Below the pieces are notes generated by a model that was given only the letters and a program-made list of their open reading frames with translations, searched no databases and was not told where the DNA came from. This document shows positions 24,901 to 36,900 of a DNA stretch of 64,000 nt, piece after piece. This stretch comes from Symbiodinium kawagutii (lineage: Eukaryota; Sar; Dinophyceae; Suessiales; Symbiodiniaceae), in assembly GCA_009767595.1 (NCBI GenBank), contig VSDK01028655.1, positions 177,023-241,022 on the forward strand, written 5' to 3'. Position 1 is the stretch's first letter. Each line of letters opens with the position of its first letter. The position numbers and the translations under genes are program-made.

Positions 24901-27900
24901 ATGATTGGCTCATTAACTCACCAACCAGTTGCTCAATGGTAGATAGTTCATGGTTGAAATTGATGTGTTCAACTGTGGTTGGTGATAATTGCTGATTTGT
25001 TAACTGGTTCAAAAGGTTGGTCGACAATGATTTGTAAACGACCAAGGTTCATACTGATTAGTATTTCAAAAAATGGCTGATTTTGAAAAAAATCATCAGA
25101 AATATTCAAGAATTTTGTTTCCAGCGGTTATAAGCTGGGTTACTTCAACCCCTATTAAATGGTTGAATTCACCCTGCTGTTAAGTTCGGCAGTTCGAAAG
25201 CTCGAGCCGTGGTTGCCCGCCTTGTCATGGCCACAGGCACTCGCATTGATGAAGCAGTTTTTCGGAAAGGAATGGCGATCAAGAGTCAAGGAGCGAAGCA
25301 CCGCGACGGATGGAAAGATGTCGTGAGTGGAAGTTGCAATCCATGACGGTTCAGATTTTCGGATTCGAAGTGATTGCTTATGTTCGACCATTATCCGTCC
25401 AGATTCAAACTCCTTGGTTATTGTCAAAGCATTATCTCATTGACAACCCAAGGAGTTTGAATGAGTTTTAACATGTTACAATAACCAATGAGTTATAACC
25501 CATGCCAAAAAACTCCTTGGTTGTTAAAACCCCTTTTTCGCATGGGTTTTGACATGTTACAAGCCCCAAGCAGCTACCCTGGAGGAGTTGAATGCCTCAG
25601 ATGAGCGCGGCATTTCTGCGGTGCGCGAGAAGGTGGGAGGTGAATTTCTCGGTGATGACGAGGGGTGTTGGTGGCATGAGAAGAACTGTTGGGAGGGAAG
25701 ACATGGGGTTATTCATGGTTGATGATAATGGTTAATAGTAGTGGTTAATAGCAATGGTTAACAATGTGAGTAATAGTGATGATGGCTAATAATGGCAAAT
25801 TCATGCTTAATGATGATTAGCAATGGTTAATGATAGTGGTGAACGATAATTGTCAATAATGGTGATGATGGCGAATAGTGGCAAAATCATGCTCAATGAT
25901 GGTTAATAATTGGTTGATGATCGTGGGTTATGGTGAAATGGGGTCGAAATCACGCTTCGTGATGGTTGACAAAAGTGGTTCATGTGGTAAATAATGGTTA
26001 CCAATGGGTTGGTGATGGTACCATGATAGACTGGACGTTGGTTGGGAGGGAGGGATTGGGAGCCAAGATGAGCCAAGGGTACTGTGGAAGTCGCTTCCAC
26101 GGGAGCTTTGTCAGGTCAAGACATTCGCACAGCTGTCGATAGGCGTGGCATGGTGGGCTTCAGTGCTTCAGATTTGGTGGTTTCGACCGGTCCGCCAGTG
26201 ACTGGGAACCCCCAAGTTGTGGATGGTTTATTAATGTTTCTTACTATGAATGGTTCAGAAACTGGATGATAACTGAAGTATGAACCGTGGTGCTTCATGG
26301 TGGAAACCACCTTGTAATAGTGCTGCTTCATAATTTATTAAGAAGTTAAGGCCCAACTATGGCCAAGCAGAACGGGGCGGACAGTTTACTGGTCAAGCTC
26401 CAGTAGAAAAGCCAATGATCGGGGGAGTTCGGTCAGAAGGTTGATCAGAGGCTGGGATATGGACAACCTATACACGACCCATTGGTGAATTCAGGACACA
26501 CTATGACTGTGAGCCGCTGTGGATATTGGTCGGCCAAGATGCCAAGATGGTTGATCCTTGAAGTCATCACCTGCCTTATACAGTGGGTGACCGCAGGGTA
26601 GCTGGTTTTTTGCTTGGAAGCTGGATGGGTTCCTAGCAACCCGGCAGTTGACGCTGGCAAGACGAGTTTCATGTTCGTTTCATGTTGTTCACTTATGGTC
26701 TTTAGTGGCTAAAGTGGATCATGGATGAGAAGCTGCATTGTTCCACATACAAACCCGGTTCACTTCCAGTTTTTTGACCAACAGTAGGCCACCATGGTGA
26801 AGTCATGGGTGTTTCCGGGCCATCCATAATTACCTATTGTTGTGAAACACAAGAAAGTAATCGGAGATAGTTCATTACCATAAATCGAAATGACCCGCCG
26901 TCGTTTCATCATCAATGTCAATGATTCACTACTGTCGGCCATGGTAGCCACGATGAGCCATGCCGCGAATCATCATGAAGCATGCTCAAAGAACCAACTA
27001 ACATGATGCTGAGCGACATGGGCAACTATATTAGCCACCACTTTCATCACCATCAGGTGACTTGAATCATCAGTAACTTTATTTCTCAATCGTTCAGGGG
27101 TAAATAAGCCACTCAGTCACTAACTAACCAACTGACCTTGAACCGCTGACACATCATGAGCCCTCATCGCAAAGTAACTAGCCATCACTAGTTGTTACCC
27201 CAGTTGAACTCAGTACCCTCTGATGTACTAACCTGGTTGCGCGGAATATGATCCGAGCTATTCGCCTTACCTTTCGAACGTTGTGATTTGAACTTCCGGG
27301 TTACCAGAGTTTGACGGTGGTTAGCCATGTGGAATGATCCACTATGAATCATTACTAGGCAGTACATCAACAGTTCATTGTTGCCCCGCTTCAACCGATC
27401 GACCATTATCATGAATCATTTTCATGAGCCATCATCATTTGCGACATACATACTGTAATCAATCACCATTAACCATCGACCACCATCATGGATCATCCCT
27501 AATTGTCATCAAGTGTAATTTCAGTCCGGATGATTCATCCATTTCACCTTCAATTAGCTATCATCAACCATCGGGAAGTAATGATTAATCATCACTAACC
27601 ATCATCAACCATCATAGATAACCATGACTACAGCATCATCAACCATTTTCAACTACATGTTGATCCTGCCACCTGCGTTTGGTACAGCATTGTATAGGCG
27701 ACGACCATTTTCAACCATCATCACCAGTACCACCAACCATCACTACACCATCCGCGGCACCCGTTCTGCCCACCCGTTCGGGCACCCGTTTAGGCGGCGA
27801 ATCGACAGCTCGCTTTCGAGCGCCTGGGCATTGATGCCGTTTGGAGCTGGTGGAGAAGCGACAAAGAACGAAGGAAGCCTAGGGATTAGTGATGATCAAT

Positions 27901-30900
27901 GGTGGTTGATGGTGCTTAATGATGGTTAGTGATGATTAGTGATGATTAGTGATGATTGGTGATGATTGGTGATGATTAGTGATGATTAGTGATGATTCGT
28001 GATGATTAGTGATGATTGGTGGTGGATAATCGGGGTTGATGGTGGTTAATTGATGGCTGCTGATGGTTCATTGAAAGATATGGTAGATGGTGATGATTTG
28101 TGATAATTAGTGAGGGTGAGTAGCTAAATATCGATGATGGTCAGTGATTAAAGATGGTGAGTACTGGTGGTTGATGACGGTTGAAAAACCATGGTTGCTG
28201 ATGAAGAATGATTGACAGCCAGCAATGGTTGAGGATTAAAGACGATCAGTATTGTGAACGAAAAAAATGATTCCCCTGCTGGGAAAACCTAAAGTGTCCC
28301 CACCAGGGTGTTTGAGCTAGGCAATATTAGTTTGCCACTGTGATTTGTGTCCCCCCTGATCTTTTTGTGGTGCTTGTGTTTTGTCCCTGAGACAGATGAA
28401 ACTGCGCGTCCGGTTATCAAGCAGAACGCACGTGGGTAAACAACACCGAGCATTGACTGGCAGGAACATCGTGCCCCCCAGGAAAAGCTGGAGACGAGGG
28501 GAATGTTCAAGGTGGTGCTCCTCCAGATCTGTTGGCAGCCCACCTTGGTTGCTGATAGCTCCTGTCAGTTGCTATAGGGTTGCGGGTCAATATGAACCAA
28601 CCAATAATGGGGGATAATAACCAACAACGATAGGGAAAACAATGGTGAATGACAGGGGAACCAGGGAGTGTAAGGGTTTTGACCCATAGCCACGTGGTTG
28701 TGGGTCCATGTAAAAAAATGGTAGGTGAACATCCCAACGGTTGGACGGACCGTGACTGGTCATGGGATGTGAACAGCTGAGGTACGGTACAGGGCCGTTC
28801 ACTGGCAGCGTCAACTTGATCTATAGCAAGATGTTGGTTTGCATATTTTCGCTGGATGCTAGTTGCTGATATCTCTAATCAGTTGTCAAAGAAACTTGAT
28901 GTATGACTAGATGTATATTACTTAATTGATTATAAACATACACATTGGTTTGTTTCACAAATGCCTAATTAGCTGTTTGATTTATAAACTTAAGATTGAT
29001 GTATGTTCCAATGTATTGGATATCCCCAGCTGGTGAATCAATCAGCAGATAACCACTGGCTGAAATCTCCACCGCTTTGTGAATCCCAGTTTGCGAGGTC
29101 ATCATCTTGGATGAAGCTGATTCCATGACGCTGCTTGGCCAACCATTGGTAGCCAAGGTCACAACGGTAGTCGCCAACAAAATGGGTAGCTTGAGCTGGC
29201 TATGGTACAAGCTGGTTGCAAGATGGTCGCCACTATGATCAGCCAAACACCAAGTGAGTTGAGTAATTTGAGGGATTATGTGCACTGAAACCGATTGGCG
29301 TGGCTACAGTGTGGGGACGTCGCCAGTCATGATATCGTTGGTGTTTGTTGGTTGTGTATCTGTACATGTATGGACATCCTGCGGTGGATTTTGAGCATGA
29401 TGACCGTAGCGTAAAGGACCCAAACGGGGTCAGATGGTAGAGAGTATGTGAGTGCGCCAGAATATCAGACAGAGCGTCAACTCATGCTTAGAATGCATAG
29501 GCAACGACCTAATGGAGGAATGAATCAATCCATCCACATCCGCCAGAGACCAAGATGGCAACATCACCGTATCTCATGTCCAACGACATGCCTGGAACAC
29601 CCTCGTACTGCCGTTACCCTAGCGAGATAGAGTTTACTGCAGGAGTTGGAGATATTCAGTAGAGTAGCCGTCATCACGAGATCATCATGGCTTTGTTGGG
29701 TTATCATGATCCCAGAGGTGGTTTATGGGAAAATCTACGTTGGAAAGCCCTAGAATTGTTGGGTAGAAGGAGGGTTTGCCAGGTCGATTTGCGACCAATC
29801 CAGTGATATGGGCCTTCTCTGTTCAGAAATGTGGTTTGTGAGCGTGAGGCCAGTTCTGACTTTGCATTCTACTTACGTGTGATTCCGACTTGTGAGAAGT
29901 TGAGACGAACTACATCTTTGTGCTGTTCCCAAAACGCCCTGGCTTATAATTGACCATTGGTTTTCATGTAAGCACAACATCCCAAACCTACCCTATCATG
30001 GGCATCAATGGGTTACGTTGGTGAGGGCTTATAGTTTATCAACCACGAGCACGACAATATGTTCCTTATCATTGTTTAAAACTGCTGTTGTCCATTGCCA
30101 TAGTCATGATGGTTCCCTGTAACCATCCAAGTTCAAGACCGTTGTTGATATGGAAACCACCAGTGACTTGGGGGTACACCATTGACTTGAACAAACCCAA
30201 CTCATTTTCCCGTTTCGTGCTGAGGCATGATGCACAAGCTGCTTTGAGACGGATCATGGAGGACTGCCGTTTCGCTGCTGTCAATATTTGTAGTCATCAT
30301 CATCGGGGGGTCATCAAACCGGTAGCGGCTCTACACCGGCTCCAAGTCTCGCGATGAATCTCATGTGGGACGCAAATGCAATGACCTGGTTAGTAAACAA
30401 GTAGCAAGCATTGATCATGGCTCAGATGAGATGTGCAAATCAGCAAGAAGGCATCTTTTTGCCGCCTTTGAACCTCGAAGGAGTTTGTTCAGGTGACGCG
30501 ATTCATCATTATCTGCAACTACGTGTCGAAGATCATCGAGCTTGGGACTCAATGTACGCCCAGCAGGGCTCTACCAGCATGCAACGATGGTGGTGACTCA
30601 TGGTCCTCGGTTTCTGACGGTGGATGACCTCCCCACCACGTTGTCCAGGCCTGGCCCCGGGGTGCCCTGCCCTTGGGATCAGGAAGCCACTGCACGACTG
30701 AGGCCGCTCCACTCGAGATGTTCCAAATTTCGATTCCAACTCGTAGGTGGCGCGTGAGATGGTCGTCCTAGTGGTGGCTCTGTGGGGTCAAAATGGCCAT
30801 GGTGAATACAAACTGGTGGAAATTATTTATGGTGGCCAATAGTGATGAAATCCCAACTTGCGAAATCATTTTTTGAATCCAAACTTGGGAAATCATGCTG

Positions 30901-33900
30901 CGATTCAGCAGTAAGATAGGCATGGACACCCATCACGGACGCCAAGCAGATGCCGCAGAGACCCAACTTCTAGTTGATCATCAATTGAGCTAATTCTGAT
31001 ATAAACAGTTGTGATGAGCAATATCCAAAATATGGCCGACACATCACTGGCAGACATCCAACGCCAAGCCCCTCCCCTCGAGCCTTGACAGGTGCCGAGT
31101 TCCAGAAGAGTCGCTTGCTTCACATCTGCCGGGAGGTGCCCCGGTGGGTCCCCTGGTGGTGCCCTGGGTGAAACCTGGGCCCTGCTCTAGGAGAAGGTGG
31201 CCATCAGCCCGGAGGCCCTGGACAAACTCATCGAGTTATCCAAGGCGCACGGCTGGAGGCTTCGCCTTTGGCGAAGCTGCGAAGATGGAGAGCACCTTGG
31301 GTGTTTCTCAAGTCATAGGTCAGTTTGGGATACCCCTCAGTTATCATCTTGATGTTGGTCATTTTTAGTAGTTAACCATCCATTTTGGGGATATTTGATC
31401 AAGAGACCACCACTTCAAGGCGACTCGGTGATGGCATGTTATAGTGGACAGATTCGCAACGGAACAACTCAGTTAGGTACAGCTAACAACAATGGAATAA
31501 CCAATGGAATAGCTAACTTCAATAGCAGCTCAGTTGTGGCATGTTAGAGTTCACAAGGGAACAACTCTGTTACAGATAGTCAAGAATACTGGAATGGCCA
31601 ACTTCAATAGCCATCTTCAATGGCACCAGGAACCTTTGCAGGTGCTAACCAACAATCCTAGATTCCACCTTTGAAGTGGCGAGTTGTTGACCTCCGACCC
31701 TTGGAAGGATCCCACCTTGGAAGCCCTTGGGATCCCCAGCCTCGCAGGGCGATATGCGATGCGCAGTGACCATGCTGCAGACGGCGGTGAGCTTCTACAC
31801 CAAGGCCAGGCCCCACAGTGCTGAGACGGTGCGGTTGATTTGGGCATGTGCCAAGTCATAGGGTAGCCCTTATGGGCCCCACCAAAATCCATCAACCGTG
31901 GTTGAAAGCGATTGTTGCTCATCTTGTTAGCGATCATCACAGGCTAGCATGAAAACGCAAACGAACCGGCTTGTGACCAATGATATGTGAACTGAATTCT
32001 TAACCAACAATGGTTAAGATGCCCACTAGGACATGTCTTAACCAACAAAGAACCATTTCCACAGGTTCCACATCATTAAGCATCATTGCCCAATACTCAA
32101 CCGACATTAACCATATTTTACATATTGCTTAATAGGCTACATAGTTGGCCATGAATAGAACCTAACCATCATTGACCCATCACAATCAGAGGATGGTCTC
32201 AGCTGCGGGTGGACTGACACGAAATCTGCACAGGTGGATGAGTACTCCATCGTGGAGGTCGGGGGTCGCCCTTTGCTCCGGTGCTTTGCTATCCCTGAGA
32301 GTTGTTTCCACATTGAAACGGATGTTCAGTTGGGGGGTTCTCAAAATAGGAACCCCACCAAAACTGGGCGGTTTACTGCTATACATGAGTACTACTGGAT
32401 GATTTGTGGGGGACCCCTATTTCGAGAAACCACCACTTAGGGTTGGAAACCACCACTTGGCGTGTCAAGCACAAATCGTGAGGTTGGAAACCATCGATCT
32501 TCGGCCCCGCGATTTGTGGTTGACATTGATGATGGGATAGTATCCATATACTGTGGTAGACACCCGTAGACCCCTTCATTTGTTTCCATCGTTGCCGGAA
32601 CGGCAACCTCGACGATGGCAGTGATGCTTACTTTCTGCTAGCTGAGAGGTTGACCTGGCTCAGAAAATCTCCGTTGTTGAGAGGTAGATGATGCCGACAC
32701 TGGCTGGGTGTTCCAGCCAGCCATGTGTGAGACTCGCATAGAGTGCAGTTTGAGGCACCTTGCCTTGCCAGCTTCAAAATGGTTATCCTAACATACGTAT
32801 ATATACAGCAATCATAGCGAATACTCATGCCTTAAAGACAAATGTGTTGACGGTAACATGTGTTTTCTGAACTTCTACCCCTGATAAACCAGCTAAGGTT
32901 GATACTTCCAAAGACACTGGTAGACCACCCAAAAATGTAATCATCATCACAACCATCATTTATCATCTAACCATCATTCACCATCAATAAACATGCCCTA
33001 ACCATCCTTCAAGCATCACCCAACCAGGGCTTACACCACTCAACCCCTGGTTGCCGCAGCCATGGATCCATCCAGGTGGCCGGAGCCGTCCCTGAGTCCC
33101 GCACCATGGAGCTGCTGAGCCAAGCGAAGGCCTCCAAGTCCACTGACCAGGCGTGGGACCGTTGGGAGGGCGTTGCCGTTGGGGCGCTTCAGCAAGGCGG
33201 GTCACAGGGGCAGGATCTGCGTGGGGGAAGGCTGGTCACCCCTGACCAGGTCAATGACAGGGGGAGGATCTGCAAACCCCAACCAACCATTGGAAAGGCT
33301 GATATTAGCCATCTAAGTTTGGTGAAGAGTTGATGTTGAAGAAGCAGATACCATTGATGATGGCTATTTGTGAAGGATGGCGGTCGAAAAAGGCTGGAAT
33401 AGGTGATTAAAGCGGCTGGGGTTTCCTGCAGACGTTCCTAAAAAATCGAAGCAGTGAATGGCAAGACTGACGCAGTCTCCTTGAAGTCCCATGTTTGAAT
33501 CTGCCTTCACTCGTGCTTGATCATCACAACTCAGCATCATTATCAACTGGAGGGCCACCCACCACCACAAATCACCACCATGACCATGCCCCTCAGCTCT
33601 TGCTTCGACATGGGCGCAGCTGCTTCGGATAGGTAGTGCAGGCGGTGAGAGACTTTCTGCTAGATGGCTACTCTGGGCTTCAGGCAGCGTTTTTGCAAAG
33701 GATCGACCAGGGGTACCACACAAGTGACAGGCGGTGCCAGATGGCTACGGATGATAAGAAGGGTAAATGGTTGACAACGACGGTTCATAATGTCTAATCA
33801 TGGGATGTAAACATCATTTGGTGGATAATGACAACAACGGTTGATAACACCGGTGAATCATGATTGATAGTGGTTCATAGGGGTCAATAATTGAACATAA

Positions 33901-36900
33901 GATATAGTATATTCATGAACAATATCCCACAACAACCGTTGCAACAAAGCAAAGGCACCGAAAACAAGAAGAATCAGAAGTGGTACTCCCTCCACAAGTA
34001 AATGATTACCGACAACAACAACTGCTGACAACAACAACTACGTCAACGAAAGCAGGCAAACAGATCGAAACGAATCAGCTTGTGACTAGCATGCGCCTGG
34101 GAATCATAGCCATCATAACCCTTCAGCAACAATGCATGACCATCATTCATTCCGTAACATTGTTGGGCATTGACCATCATTCACCATCGAAAAACCATCA
34201 TCGACCACTAAATAACACCGCTAAAAACAATAACTAAATCATCATCAACCACTAAATGTCCACTAAATAACCATCATCAACCACTAAATGGCCACTAAAT
34301 AACCATCATCAATCTCTAAATGTCCACTAAATAACCGTCATCAACCACTAAATGTCCACTAATTAACCATCATCAACCACTAAATGGCCACTAAATAACC
34401 ATCATCAATCTCTAAATGTCCACTAAATAACCGTCATCAACCACTAAATGTCCACTAATTAACCATCATCAACCACTAAATGGCCACTAAATAACCATCA
34501 TCAATCTCTAAATGTCCACTAAATAACCGTCATCAACCACTAAATGTCCACTAATTAACCATCATCAACCACTAAATGGCCACTAAATAACCATCATCAA
34601 TCTCTAAATGTCCACTAAATAACCGTCATCAACCACTAAATGTCCACTAATTAACCATCATCAACCACTAAATGGCCACTAAATAACCATCATCAATCTC
34701 TAAATGTCCACTAAATAACCGTCATCAACCACTAAATGTCCACTAATTAACCATCATCAACCACTAAATGGCCACTAAATAACCATCATCAATCTCTAAA
34801 TGTCCACTAAATAACCGTCATCAACCACTAAATGTCCACTAATTAACCATCATCAACCACTAAATGGCCACTAAATAACCATCATCAATCTCTAAATGTC
34901 CACTAAATAACCGTCATCAACCACTAAATGTCCACTAATTAACCATCATCAACCACTAAATGGCCACTAAATAACCATCATCAATCTCTAAATGTCCACT
35001 AAATAACCGTCATCAACCACTAAATGTCCACTAATTAACCATCATCAACCACTAAATGGCCACTAAATAACCATCATCAATCTCTAAATGTCCACTAAAT
35101 AACCGTCATCAACCACTAAATGTCCACTAATTAACCATCATCAACCACTAAATGGCCACTAAATAACCATCATCAATCTCTAAATGTCCACTAAATAACC
35201 GTCATCAACCACTAAATGTCCACTAATTAACCATCATCAACCACTAAATGGCCACTAAATAACCATCATCAATCTCTAAATGTCCACTAAATAACCGTCA
35301 TCAACCACTAAATGTCCACTAATTAACCATCATCAACCACTAAATGGCCACTAAATAACCATCATCAATCTCTAAATGTCCACTAAATAACCGTCATCAA
35401 CCACTAAATGTCCACTAATTAACCATCATCAACCACTAAATGGCCACTAAATAACCATCATCAATCTCTAAATGTCCACTAAATAACCGTCATCAACCAC
35501 TAAATGTCCACTAATTAACCATCATCAACCACTAAATGGCCACTAAATAACCATCATCAATCTCTAAATGTCCACTAAATAACCGTCATCAACCACTAAA
35601 TGTCCACTAATTAACCATCATCAACCACTAAATGGCCACTAAATAACCATCATCAATCTCTAAATGTCCACTAAATAACCGTCATCAACCACTAAATGTC
35701 CACTAATTAACCATCATCAACCACTAAATGGCCACTAAATAACCATCATCAATCTCTAAATGTCCACTAAATAACCGTCATCAACCACTAAATGTCCACT
35801 AATTAACCATCATCAACCACTAAATGGCCACTAAATAACCATCATCAATCTCTAAATGTCCACTAAATAACCGTCATCAACCACTAAATGTCCACTAATT
35901 AACCATCATCAACCACTAAATGGCCACTAAATAACCATCATCAATCTCTAAATGTCCACTAAATAACCGTCATCAACCACTAAATGTCCACTAATTAACC
36001 ATCATCAACCACTAAATGGCCACTAAATAACCATCATCAATCTCTAAATGTCCACTAAATAACCGTCATCAACCACTAAATGTCCACTAATTAACCATCA
36101 TCAACCACTAAATGGCCACTAAATAACCATCATCAATCTCTAAATGTCCACTAAATAACCGTCATCAACCACTAAATGTCCACTAATTAACCATCATCAA
36201 CCACTAAATGGCCACTAAATAACCATCATCAATCTCTAAATGTCCACTAAATAACCGTCATCAACCACTAAATGTCCACTAATTAACCATCATCAACCAC
36301 TAAATGGCCACTAAATAACCATCATCAATCTCTAAATGTCCACTAAATAACCATCATCAACCACTAAATTTCCACTAAATAACCATCATCAATCACTAAA
36401 CTTCCACTAAATAACCATCCTTCACCACTCGACGACCCATCACTAAGCACGAAGGCGCCACCATGGAGTAACCCCCCCGGCCGCGCCACCGGACACCCTG
36501 CTGCTTCGACCAGGTCATGGAGCAGCTGTTGGAGCTGATTGCGGAGGAGCTGAGCTGATTTTATTGCTTAGACTTTAACCAGTGTGGTTAAGTGTAAAAT
36601 TTTATGGTGATTTAATGGTTAAGTGATTTATTGGTGATTTAGCCACTTAAGCACTAGTGATTTAATGGTTAAGTGTAAAAAGATTTAACCGCTTAACCAC
36701 TTACTTGTGCTTGAATGTTCAATGGTTAAGTGAAAATTAACAGCCCTTAACAGTAATAAGTTCAAGGATAAACGGTTACCATGCCCTTATTTCAGTGGTC
36801 AAGTACCTAGTACCCCTTAACAGTGATGAATTACATCACTCATGGTCTAATAGTGGTTAGTTACGATCAATAGTGGTTACCGTAATGAATTAATGGTTGA

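Noticed and set aside
34239..36419. Regular array resembling a CRISPR locus
   Set aside because: Every 32-bp monomer is repeat; there are no unique spacers, and the array is inside an intron of a eukaryotic gene.
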